A stretch of 64,000 nucleotides of DNA, taken from Treponema sp. (GTDB lineage: Bacteria; Spirochaetota; Spirochaetia; Treponematales; Treponemataceae). A program made the position numbers and the translations under genes. The notes under the pieces are model-generated. The model saw nothing but the letters and a program-made list of their open reading frames with translations, was not told the origin of the DNA and ran no database searches. Location of the stretch: positions 29,311-93,310 of the forward strand of contig JAFPUF010000064.1 of the NCBI GenBank assembly GCA_017395545.1. The letters run 5' to 3'. Positions 43,960 through 52,181 of this stretch are shown one piece after another. Each line of letters starts with the position of its first letter. Position 1 is the stretch's first letter.

Positions 43960-46017
43960 TTATTTCAGATACACCATCAAGAGCATAATATCGCTGTTAC
44001 GGATTCCTGAAATTCTGCTTGCCTGTCCCAGCGTGAGAGGACGAACAGCTTCCAGTTTCTGACGGCTTTCGCCTGAGAGTGCCGGGATTTTTCCGTAATC
44101 AAAATCAGCCGGGATGTGAAAATGCTCCATCTTGTGCATTTTTGCGACCCTTGCATCCTGCTTTTCGATGTAATATTTGTATTTTGCATCTTCCTGTGCA
44201 ATTTCCCAGACGATTGGGCTGAATCCCGGGTTCTCTGCGTTCGCATCTTTCAGCAAAAGCTCCGTGGCTTCAGCTACCTGCTCATATTTGAGTTTTGTCG
44301 CATTGAACTGTGCTTCGGTTTTGATTCCAACCTTGAATGCTTTTTCGCTCAAACGGCGGTCTGCTGTGTCGTGCCTCAATTTTAAGCGGTATTCGGCACG
44401 GGCTGTGAACATTCGGTAGGGCTCTTTTGTTCCGAGCGTGACCAGATCATCAATCAAAACGCCGATGTAAGCTTCGTCTCGTCCTAAAATCAGAGGTTCC
44501 CAGACTGGGATTGTGTGGAAATTTTCTTTTCCGTGCTCTTTCTGGAAATTCTCCAGAAGTTCATTCACGGCATGAGTTTCCTTTTGAGAGATTTCTGCAA
44601 AATGCTTGATTTCTTCTATTGTGAAATGTGATTTGAAAGCAAAAGCGTTCGGCTCTGCCGAGGCCGGAACCTGACCCATACCGGAGTGAGAAAGGCACAA
44701 GTCTCCGCAAAGCTCTTTGTGTGCACGGGCGTAAAGCGCTGCGTTGATTCCGGCTACAAGTCCCTGACCGGCCGCTTCTTCGTAGCCTGAGGTTCCGTTA
44801 ATCTGACCTGCGTTAAAAAGACCTGCGACCCGCTTTGTTTCGAGTGAAGGGAAAAGCTGTGTCGGCTCGACATAATCGTATTCGACGGCATATCCCGGGC
44901 GGGCAACATGACAGTTTTCAAAGCCCGGAAGTGTGCGCAAAAATGCATCCTGAACTTCTTCCGGCAGGCTTGATGAAAGACCGTTGAGGTAGATTTCGTC
45001 GGTGGCAAGGCTTTCAGGCTCTACAAAAAGCTGGTGTCGTTCCCGCTCCGTAAAGCGCATTACCTTGTCTTCGATTGAAGGACAGTAACGGGGACCGATT
45101 CCGTGGATTTTCCCTGAATACAATGGTGAGCGGCCGATATTTTCACGGATAATTTCGTGAGTTTTTGCGTTCGTGTAAACCAGATGGCATGGAACCTGCG
45201 GGCGTGTGACCTCATCGTTTTCAAAAGAGAAGGGAACGATTGTGTCGTCTCCCGCCTGAATTTCAAGTTTTGAAAAATCAATCGTGTGCCGTAAGATTCG
45301 TGGAGGAGTTCCTGTCTTCAAGCGGCCAGTCGTGAAACCGAGACGGTTGAGTGACTGTGTGAGACCAAAAGCTGCCTGCTCGCCGATTCGGCCACAAGGA
45401 GCGTCGTATTCGCCAATAAAGATTCGTCCGCCCAAAAAAGTGCCTGTCGTGAGAACGACCGAGCGCACAGGAATCAGTCTGCCCCGCTCGGTGACGAGTG
45501 CCGTGAGTTTTTGTCTTTTGCCGGATTTTGCGGCTTCTGTAAGAATGTCTTTTTCTGTGAATTCTCCCGGAATTTCACCTGACTGTGAGCTTTCGGCTGG
45601 CGGGAGAGACGTGTCGCTTTCTGTGGTGAGCAAATCGACCACAGTATCCATGAGCGTGTAAAGGTTCGGTGTTGTCTCAACAGTCTGTCGGGCGATGCTT
45701 GAATACAAAAGTTTGTCCGCCTGACTTCGCGGAGCCTGAACCGCAGGTCCACGGCTTTTGTTGAGCATTCGGAACTGAATCATTGATTTGTCGATAAGTT
45801 TTCCCATTTCGCCGCCGAGAGCGTCAATTTCACGGACGATGTTTCCTTTTGCGATACCGCCGATTGAAGGATTACAGCTCATTCGTGCGATTGAGTCGAT
45901 TGTCTGAGTAATCAAAACCGTCTTGAGACCCATTCGTGCCGAAGCAAGAGCCGCCTCAATGCCTGCGTGTCCACCGCCAACGACAGCTACATCATAAAAA
46001 TCATAAAATCCAGCCAT
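43960..46017 (-). CDS. mnmG: tRNA uridine-5-carboxymethylaminomethyl modification enzyme MnmG (GidA)
   Basis: FAD- and folate-dependent partner of MnmE that modifies U34 of certain tRNAs. 685 residues, ~60 more than usual because of an inserted low-complexity segment at about residues 145-190 (rich in Ser, Glu, Pro). The FAD motif VAVVGGGHAGIEAALASARMG, NPSIGGIAKGNIVREIDALGG, GGRIFIGEYDAP and the GLFNAGQINGTSGYEEAAGQ box are all present. The -10-like TATGAA lies 7 bases before the ATG and no Shine-Dalgarno is visible, so it may be leaderless too. Confidence 0.96.
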   Translation of the reverse strand: MAGFYDFYDVAVVGGGHAGIEAALASARMGLKTVLITQTIDSIARMSCNPSIGGIAKGNIVREIDALGGEMGKLIDKSMIQFRMLNKSRGPAVQAPRSQADKLLYSSIARQTVETTPNLYTLMDTVVDLLTTESDTSLPPAESSQSGEIPGEFTEKDILTEAAKSGKRQKLTALVTERGRLIPVRSVVLTTGTFLGGRIFIGEYDAPCGRIGEQAAFGLTQSLNRLGFTTGRLKTGTPPRILRHTIDFSKLEIQAGDDTIVPFSFENDEVTRPQVPCHLVYTNAKTHEIIRENIGRSPLYSGKIHGIGPRYCPSIEDKVMRFTERERHQLFVEPESLATDEIYLNGLSSSLPEEVQDAFLRTLPGFENCHVARPGYAVEYDYVEPTQLFPSLETKRVAGLFNAGQINGTSGYEEAAGQGLVAGINAALYARAHKELCGDLCLSHSGMGQVPASAEPNAFAFKSHFTIEEIKHFAEISQKETHAVNELLENFQKEHGKENFHTIPVWEPLILGRDEAYIGVLIDDLVTLGTKEPYRMFTARAEYRLKLRHDTADRRLSEKAFKVGIKTEAQFNATKLKYEQVAEATELLLKDANAENPGFSPIVWEIAQEDAKYKYYIEKQDARVAKMHKMEHFHIPADFDYGKIPALSGESRQKLEAVRPLTLGQASRISGIRNSDIMLLMVYLK

Positions 46018-46118
46018 AATTCAATTCATAACCCGTTTGTGAAAGATTTCAGAATTATATCGAAAAAAATAAGAATAAGGAATAAGCAGCAGAATAAACA
46101 GGATTCAGACTGTTCTCA

Positions 46119-46147
46119 TTGAAAAATTGTACGATTTGGTCTATAGT
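46119..46147 (+). promoter_or_regulatory. Promoter of cysS
   Basis: TTGAAA (46119-46124), 17 bases, TATAGT (46142-46147). The TTG of the -35 is in frame with cysS and would give a false 24-residue extension. Confidence 0.7.
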
Positions 46148-46190
46148 TTTCATCAAGATTATTATAGAAAGAAAACAGGATTTTAGAAAT

Positions 46191-47747
46191 ATGGCTTTAA
46201 GACTTTTTAACACAATGGGACGCACAATGCAGGAATTCGTGCCGGTACATGAGAATCATGTCGGTTTTTACGGATGCGGACCTACGGTTTACAATTATGC
46301 GCATATCGGAAATCTTCGTGCCTATGTCTTCCTTGATATCCTCGATAAAACGCTCAAATTCTTGGGCTACGACATCAAGCATGTAATGAACATCACTGAT
46401 GTAGGCCACCTCACAGGCGACGGCGATGATGGTGACGACAAAATGCTCAAAACTGCCGAGGAGCGACATCAGAGCGTTCTTGAAGTCGCAAAATATTACA
46501 CAGATGCTTTCATGAAGGACATCGATGCCCTCAATATCCGTCACCCGGACGTAATCTGCAAGGCCACAGAGCATATCACAGAGATGATTGAGCTTATCAA
46601 AAAGCTTGAGGCAAACGGCCACACTTACATGGCAGGCGGAAACCTTTACTACGACATCTCAACCTATCCTGATTACGGAAAACTTGCGAATCTTGATTTG
46701 GAAAAACTCGTCGCAGGCAAGGGCAAAAGAAATGTCGTCGTCGTTGACGAGAACAAGCGGAACCCGGGAGACTTCGTTCTCTGGTTCACAAAGTCTAAGT
46801 TTGAGAATCAGGCTATGACTTGGGATTCTCCGTGGGGACGAGGCTATCCGGGCTGGCACATCGAGTGTTCTGCAATGAGTATGAAATACCTGGGAAAGCA
46901 CATCGATATTCACACGGGCGGAATCGACCATGTTCCTGTTCATCACACGAACGAAATCGCTCAAAGCGAAGGAAGCTTTACCGAAGAAGAGCGCAAGGAA
47001 GGTCCGTGGGTAAAATACTGGCTCCACAACGAATTTTTGATTCTTGAGGGCGGAAAGATGTCCAAATCAAGCGGCCACTTTATCACGCTGCAGACCGATT
47101 TACCGGAATCAAAAGGCTATTCACTCACAAGCAAAGGGTACGCTCCTCTTGATTACCGCTTCTTCCTTCTCGGAGGCCACTACCGAAAACCGCTCGTATT
47201 CTCACTTGACGGCATGGAAAGCGCAAAAAACGGTCGTTCGGCATTGAATGAACGAGTCGCAAAACTTGTCAAAAAAGCAAAAGACGAAGAAAAAATCGAG
47301 CTTACAAAAGAAAATTTTGCTGACATTCTGGGGAAAATCGCTTCTTCAATGGCAGAAAGCGAAAATCTCAAGCGATTCAAAGAGGGTCTTGAAAACGATC
47401 TGGCAACTCCTGTCGCTCTCTCGGCTTTGCAGAAGGCTTCGAACGGCAAGAATCAGAAAGCAAGCGAAGCTCTGGCCGACATCTTCACAATGGACAAAGT
47501 TATTTCGCTCTCCGTGATTGAAAACGCAATCGCACTCGTCAAAAAACAGGCAGAAGAAGCAAAGGCACACACAGACGACCACGCTGGAGACCCGGAAGCT
47601 GAGGAAATCACAGCACTTGTTGCAGAGCGAACAGCCGCTAAGAAAGCAAAGGACTTTGCAAGAGCCGACCAAATCCGAAATGATTTGGCAGCACGAGGAA
47701 TCACTATTATCGATACTCCGCAGGGCCCGACTTGGAAACGCGGATAA
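46191..47747 (+). CDS. cysS: Cysteinyl-tRNA synthetase
   Basis: Class I synthetase charging tRNA-Cys. 518 residues from ATG 46191, which follows CAGGA and begins with the usual MALRLFNTMGR. The HIGH box reads YAHIGNLRAY, the zinc site is GCGP / CSAMSMKYLG / HHTNE, and the KMSKS loop reads GGKMSKSSGHF. An insert GDGDDGDDKML lies after the HIGH region as in many bacteria. It converges on a response regulator with three bases between the stops. Confidence 0.97.
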   Translation: MALRLFNTMGRTMQEFVPVHENHVGFYGCGPTVYNYAHIGNLRAYVFLDILDKTLKFLGYDIKHVMNITDVGHLTGDGDDGDDKMLKTAEERHQSVLEVAKYYTDAFMKDIDALNIRHPDVICKATEHITEMIELIKKLEANGHTYMAGGNLYYDISTYPDYGKLANLDLEKLVAGKGKRNVVVVDENKRNPGDFVLWFTKSKFENQAMTWDSPWGRGYPGWHIECSAMSMKYLGKHIDIHTGGIDHVPVHHTNEIAQSEGSFTEEERKEGPWVKYWLHNEFLILEGGKMSKSSGHFITLQTDLPESKGYSLTSKGYAPLDYRFFLLGGHYRKPLVFSLDGMESAKNGRSALNERVAKLVKKAKDEEKIELTKENFADILGKIASSMAESENLKRFKEGLENDLATPVALSALQKASNGKNQKASEALADIFTMDKVISLSVIENAIALVKKQAEEAKAHTDDHAGDPEAEEITALVAERTAAKKAKDFARADQIRNDLAARGITIIDTPQGPTWKRG

Positions 47748-47750
47748 GCG

Positions 47751-48398
47751 TCACCCGAACTGCGTAATTAAATCTTCGTGAGTTTTACAGCCTGTCTTAC
47801 TCAGAATCCGGGTGAGCAGGCTTGAAACCGCACTTTCTGAAACATCAAGAGATTCTGCAATCTGTTCCACGGTCTTTCTCTCGATTATCTTATTTAAAAT
47901 AAAACGCTCGTTCTTTGTAAGGCTGTCGAGAACATTCTGATAAGTTTTAAGGGATGCAAAAAGCGAAGGCTGAATGTATGATTCTCCCCTTTTTACGGCT
48001 CCGATCGCCTTTACAAGTTCTTTTTCCGTGCCGGCTTTTGAAACGAAACCTTCCGCACCGATTTCAAGCAGGAGAGTCACAATTCCAGGGTTTGAATACA
48101 TCGAATAAACGACGGTCTTTATCGACGGAAAATGAATTCTGATTTCACGGAGAATATCAATTCCACTTTCTTCCCCAAGGAAAAGGTCGAGAACAAGAAT
48201 TTCCGGAAGCCCGCTCGCTCCCATAATCGAAAGCTCAACAAGTTTATCAAACGCTTCGGTTTTCGTTGAGGCGAAACCTTTACAGACAAGCCCTGCCTCA
48301 TTCTCCAGAAACTGCCGTATTCCAAGATTCGTGAGGGCGTGATCCTCAACAACAAAAAATGTTGTCCCGTCGAGTCCGTATTTCGAAGAATTTTCCAT
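47751..48398 (-). CDS. NarL/LuxR-family response regulator
   Basis: 215 residues: receiver (FFVVEDHALTNLG, acceptor Asp in LVLDLFLGEESG near residue 74, Lys in FVSKAG) and a C-terminal LuxR-type helix-turn-helix (LTKNERFILNKIIERKTVEQ, IAESLDVSESAVSSLLTRIL). Binds DNA when phosphorylated. It is the last gene of a three-gene operon and the natural partner of the kinase 3 bases upstream. Targets are unknown. Confidence 0.93.
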   Translation of the reverse strand: MENSSKYGLDGTTFFVVEDHALTNLGIRQFLENEAGLVCKGFASTKTEAFDKLVELSIMGASGLPEILVLDLFLGEESGIDILREIRIHFPSIKTVVYSMYSNPGIVTLLLEIGAEGFVSKAGTEKELVKAIGAVKRGESYIQPSLFASLKTYQNVLDSLTKNERFILNKIIERKTVEQIAESLDVSESAVSSLLTRILSKTGCKTHEDLITQFG

Positions 48399-48401
48399 AT
48401 T

Positions 48402-49196
48402 CTAAATAGTCTCCATTCTTTTTACGATAGTCACCTGAGTTCCGGCACCCTCTTCCGAACTGATGTCAAGTTCAGCTCCGATAAAACGTGCCCTCTCACT
48501 CATTCCGAACAGTCCGAAATGCTTTGTTTCAGCAGCAACTTTCCGTCTTCTTCTTACATCAAAACCTTTTCCGTCATCCGTAATGAAAATATAGATTCCT
48601 TTTGGCTCGGTTCCAATCTGATTTCTGACAAGGACAGTCACTTCAGTTGCATCGGCATGCTTGATTATATTATTCAGTGATTCCTGAACGATTCTGTAAA
48701 GATTTAAGTTTTCAGTCTGCGTAAGAAAATAAGTATCTATTCCTTCCGTGACCGTAAGTCTGAAGTCAATGCTGCTGCGTTCCTCAAAAGTCTGGCAAAG
48801 ATTCACAAGGTTTGCGACAAGGTCATTTCTCGTAACATCAGGAGGAGCGAGATTATAGCTCATCGATCTGACTTCATAAAGAGATTTTTCAAGAATTGAA
48901 GAAAGCTCGGACTGTTCAAGTTTCTCCGCAAGGCTTTTGCAGTATCTCAGATCCTGGGCAACCGTATCGTGCAGTTCACGCGCAATTCTTGCCCTCTCCT
49001 CTTCCTGTCCCTGAATCGTGAATTTTAAATGTTCGGCAGAATTTTCGCTATTTCGTTTTGACTTCAAGAATTTAATCGCAAGGATAATAGCTCCGACTGC
49101 GCCGACAAAAAAAACGACGTCAAAAACGATAAAGAAAATCGTGTAAGAATGAATTATTGAATAAAGATGACGAACCTGTTCTTCAGAAACATTCAT
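48402..49196 (-). CDS. HisKA_3-type sensor histidine kinase (NarX/DegS-like)
   Basis: 264 residues. One N-terminal membrane helix (~15-40), a short linker, then HisKA_3 with EERARIARELHDTVAQDL (phospho-His in the ELHD motif), and a HATPase with YRIVQESLNNIIKHADA, ITDDGKGFDV and FGLFGMSERARFIGAEL. It has no sensor domain of its own; sensing is likely supplied by the membrane protein encoded immediately upstream (3 bases). It phosphorylates the LuxR-type regulator downstream. Confidence 0.93.
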   Translation of the reverse strand: MNVSEEQVRHLYSIIHSYTIFFIVFDVVFFVGAVGAIILAIKFLKSKRNSENSAEHLKFTIQGQEEERARIARELHDTVAQDLRYCKSLAEKLEQSELSSILEKSLYEVRSMSYNLAPPDVTRNDLVANLVNLCQTFEERSSIDFRLTVTEGIDTYFLTQTENLNLYRIVQESLNNIIKHADATEVTVLVRNQIGTEPKGIYIFITDDGKGFDVRRRRKVAAETKHFGLFGMSERARFIGAELDISSEEGAGTQVTIVKRMETI

Positions 49197-49199
49197 ATC

Positions 49200-49820
49200 C
49201 TACCATTCTTCCTCGCCTAAAAAATAGACCATTGATTTATAAACTCCGTACCCCATAAAAGTCGTAAGAAGTCTGTCTGTAATGGAAACCGGAACCTGAG
49301 CTAAAATTGATGCCATAAGAAGAGAAAAATGCATGTCGACGAAAGAATCCGTAAATTGTTTGACGGGTGCAATTCTGTCCGGAATATCAAGAACCGTAAA
49401 ACGGATAAAATCAATCATGCCGCTCGTTAAAATAACCAGAAATGAAGAAATTATCGCAATCAGAACAAGGTAAAGAAGAGTAATAGCTCTTGAAATTTTG
49501 AATTCTTCTTTTTTGCGGGCAAAATACCAGGTAACTATGGCGACAATCGCACTGCAGACACCAAAAAGAAGACTAAAGGGGTCAAAATTGTAGCCTCTGC
49601 CAACCTGTGTAAGCGCACTTATAATATTAAAGCCGATTCCAACACAAAGACCGGGAACAAGCCCGTAATAAAAAGTGACTGCAATTGTAAAAATTGTATC
49701 CATGAAAAGAGGAATATGGAGCATATCGCAGCAAATATAACTGCAGATGTAATTCAAAGCCTCACAGATAAGACACACCAGAAAAACCCGCGTAATTCTT
49801 GCTATTTTTTCACCAGACAA
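49200..49820 (-). CDS. Stand-alone multi-helix membrane sensor (ECF S-component-like)
   Basis: 206 residues, about six membrane helices and little else. It resembles the N-terminal membrane domain of the HD-GYP receptor at 3886 (compare IPLFMDTIFTIAVTFYYGL with LPLWFDSFGTVFCAYVLGP, and the later ITDRLLTT with FLDKIITL). TTG 49820 is proposed as start: GGAG lies 8 bases upstream and the promoter -10 further up rules out a longer protein. First gene of the sensor-kinase-regulator operon. It could be a vitamin-type ligand receptor for the kinase; an ordinary ECF transporter subunit is less likely without EcfT/EcfA. Confidence 0.75.
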   Translation of the reverse strand: MSGEKIARITRVFLVCLICEALNYICSYICCDMLHIPLFMDTIFTIAVTFYYGLVPGLCVGIGFNIISALTQVGRGYNFDPFSLLFGVCSAIVAIVTWYFARKKEEFKISRAITLLYLVLIAIISSFLVILTSGMIDFIRFTVLDIPDRIAPVKQFTDSFVDMHFSLLMASILAQVPVSITDRLLTTFMGYGVYKSMVYFLGEEEW

Positions 49821-49844
49821 AAATAAATCTCCAAAATCTCTATT

Positions 49845-49853
49845 ATTATAGCA
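49845..49853 (-). promoter_or_regulatory. Extended -10 promoter of the three-component operon
   Basis: Minus strand TGCTATAAT, a perfect extended -10. The transcript begins about 18 bases before TTG 49820, with GGAG in between. Confidence 0.65.
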
Positions 49854-49947
49854 CAAAAAAAGGAAAAGTCCATAGTATTACGGTACCAGCAGGAATACAG
49901 AGGAAGCCGTTCAGAAGTAAATCTCCGAAAACTTAAAATAAATTTTA

Positions 49948-49976
49948 TTTACAATTAAGAATTATGGGTGTATAAT
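49948..49976 (+). promoter_or_regulatory. Promoter of cheR, predicted leaderless
   Basis: TTTACA, 17 bases, TATAAT (49971-49976); the cheR ATG follows after 7 bases. No ribosome binding site is present. Confidence 0.75.
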
Positions 49977-49983
49977 AAGATTT

Positions 49984-50799
49984 ATGGCAGACTTACTTAC
50001 AGATGCAGAATTTGACAAGTTTCGAAAACTTATTTATGACGAAAGCGGTATCACTTTCTCGGCAACGAACCGTTCAATTTTGGACAGCCGTCTGAAGGAA
50101 AAACTTCGCGAAAAGCAGCTTGACTCTATCGAAGAATACTATCGTCTCGTTATGTCTAACAAAGAAGAAATGAAAATCATGCTCGACTCTGTTACGACAA
50201 ACCTTACCCGTTTCTTCCGGAATCAGCCGCATTTTGATGCACTCGTAAACTATGTAATCCCTCACGTTATCGAACAAAAACGCAAAACAGGCGATACAAC
50301 CATCCGAATCTGGAGTGCAGGCTGCTCAACAGGTGAAGAGCCGTACACTATTGCAATGATTCTCGCAGATATTTTGCCGCCGCCATACAAATTTCAAATC
50401 ACTGCGTCTGACATCTCCCTCAAATGTCTTATGACAGGTCAAGCCGGATTCTATCCTGAAGCCCGAATCACCGGAATTCCGCAGAAATATCTCGACCGCT
50501 TTTTTACAAAAAATGACCGCGGCTATCAGGTAAAACCCGAATTAATGAATACAATCAAATTCGACTATCATAACCTTCGCAACGATTCAGGTGCCCGCAA
50601 TCTCGATGTCGTATTCTGCCGAAACGTTCTCATCTATTTTGATGAACCTGCGCAAAAAAACGTAATCGACCGGTTCTGGAACTCAATGGCTCCGAATTCA
50701 TATCTGTTCATCGGACACTCAGAAAGTTTGTTCGGAATGGATACAAAATTTGAATTCTTAAAGACCGACTGGGCATGTCTGTATCAAAAGCATCCGTAA
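49984..50799 (+). CDS. cheR: Chemotaxis protein methyltransferase CheR
   Basis: Methylates glutamates of chemoreceptors with SAM. 271 residues, normal length. N-terminal helical domain (FDKFRKLIYDESGITFS), RFFRNQPHFDALVNYVIP, the SAM-binding WSAGCSTGEEPYTIAMIL (about 114-131) and the late VVFCRNVLIYFD. No other in-frame ATG occurs near the start, and the protein begins where CheR proteins usually begin, so the ATG 7 bases after a TATAAT box is real and probably the 5' end of the mRNA. cheB follows after 34 bases. Confidence 0.96.
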   Translation: MADLLTDAEFDKFRKLIYDESGITFSATNRSILDSRLKEKLREKQLDSIEEYYRLVMSNKEEMKIMLDSVTTNLTRFFRNQPHFDALVNYVIPHVIEQKRKTGDTTIRIWSAGCSTGEEPYTIAMILADILPPPYKFQITASDISLKCLMTGQAGFYPEARITGIPQKYLDRFFTKNDRGYQVKPELMNTIKFDYHNLRNDSGARNLDVVFCRNVLIYFDEPAQKNVIDRFWNSMAPNSYLFIGHSESLFGMDTKFEFLKTDWACLYQKHP

Positions 50800-50833
50800 G
50801 CAAATCACTTTTTTTATGGGAGGATAAACAACT

Positions 50834-52036
50834 ATGGAAGATATTTCTGTTGCAATCTGTGATGACTCAGCGCTCATGCGTAACCTTATTTCCCGTGTAA
50901 TTGACGAGACTGAAGGCCTCACCGTAGCCGGCAAGGCAATGAACGGTAAATTCCTCGTAGACAAACTGTCTATGTTTAAGCCTGATGTAATTATTCTCGA
51001 CATAGAAATGCCAGAAATGACCGGTGTAGAGTTCCTGCGCTGGCGCAAACAGAATAAAATTGACATTCCTGTCATCATTCTTTCAAGCATCGCCGAAAAA
51101 GGTGCCGCCGTCACAATCGAATGTCTCGAACTTGGCGCTGCCGACTTTATCACAAAGCCAAACGGCTCAATTTCAGCCGACATCAGTTCTGTTTCTGACA
51201 GGCTCATCGAACTCATCGCATCTTACGGTGGTTCATATGCCCGTCGCCACGGAAAGCAGGTTCGCTCAAGCGATTTTTTCTCAAACCTTGGCTCAGACCG
51301 TCTTGTCGAACGCAAGCTTGCTACAGCAATGGGCAAGGAAAAAGCCCACGAATTTCTCGCAAATACTCACTCAAAAACTTCATCAGCAGAAATCATCTCA
51401 ACTCCAGCAGCTTCAAAAGGACCTGCAGTTATTGAGGCTCTCAGAAAACCAGGCAAAATCGAAGTCATCGCAATCGGTATTTCAACAGGTGGTCCAAACG
51501 CGCTCCGTGATGTCTTCAAAATGATAGACCCTCATCTGAAACAGCCGGTACTTGTCGTTCAGCATATGCCTGCAGGTTTTACTAAAGAATTTGCAAATTC
51601 CCTGAATAAAATCTGCGCCCTCAATGTTAAAGAAGCAGAGGACAACGAACCAATAGAAAGCGGAAACATTTACATTGCTCCAGGTAACTACCATATCTAC
51701 GTAGAACAGACAAATCTCGGGAAAAAAATGCTCCGGCTTTCACAGGAACCTCAAAGAAACGGTCACCGGCCTTCTGCAGATGTTCTCTTCGAATCTGTCG
51801 CAAAAGTCTATCAGAACCACGCACTTGGCGTAATAATGACTGGTATGGGTCGCGACGGTGCAGTTCAGCTTGCAGAAATGCGGAAGCAGGGTGCATGGAC
51901 GCTTGGCCAGGACGAAGCAACTGCAATCGTATACGGAATGCCGAAAGTTGCATTCGAACTGGGAGGTGTTCAAAAGCAGGTACCTCTCGAAAAAATGGCT
52001 GATGAAATTTCAAAACTCGCCCGAGAGAACGCATAA
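50834..52036 (+). CDS. cheB: Chemotaxis protein-glutamate methylesterase CheB
   Basis: Removes receptor methyl groups and deamidates receptor glutamines. 400 residues. Receiver domain (ICDDSALMRNLI, acceptor Asp 56 in ILDIEMPEMTG), a ~75-residue linker, and the esterase with Ser 217 (GISTGGPNAL), His 244 (QHMPAGFT) and Asp 341 (MTGMGRDG). All catalytic residues are intact. GGGAGG lies upstream of the ATG. Probably co-transcribed with cheR; a terminator follows. Confidence 0.97.
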   Translation: MEDISVAICDDSALMRNLISRVIDETEGLTVAGKAMNGKFLVDKLSMFKPDVIILDIEMPEMTGVEFLRWRKQNKIDIPVIILSSIAEKGAAVTIECLELGAADFITKPNGSISADISSVSDRLIELIASYGGSYARRHGKQVRSSDFFSNLGSDRLVERKLATAMGKEKAHEFLANTHSKTSSAEIISTPAASKGPAVIEALRKPGKIEVIAIGISTGGPNALRDVFKMIDPHLKQPVLVVQHMPAGFTKEFANSLNKICALNVKEAEDNEPIESGNIYIAPGNYHIYVEQTNLGKKMLRLSQEPQRNGHRPSADVLFESVAKVYQNHALGVIMTGMGRDGAVQLAEMRKQGAWTLGQDEATAIVYGMPKVAFELGGVQKQVPLEKMADEISKLARENA

Positions 52037-52057
52037 TAAAACATACTTTTAGACACG

Positions 52058-52091
52058 GCTTTCCTGATTCTTTCGGGAAAGCTTTTTTTTT
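52058..52091 (+). terminator. Terminator of cheR-cheB
   Basis: Stem GCTTTCC / GGAAAGC with an 11-base loop and nine T residues. Confidence 0.85.
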
Positions 52092-52113
52092 AAGAATGAA
52101 TTTAAAATGTTGT

Positions 52114-52142
52114 TTGACAACTCATCAAGTATAGTGTATTAT
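52114..52142 (+). promoter_or_regulatory. Promoter of rny
   Basis: Consensus TTGACA, 17 bases, TATTAT. The leader includes AGGGGAAG before the ATG. One of the strongest promoters in the window. Confidence 0.8.
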
Positions 52143-52181
52143 AGAAGAACTTGATTTCATAAACTAGGGGAAGTATAAAAA

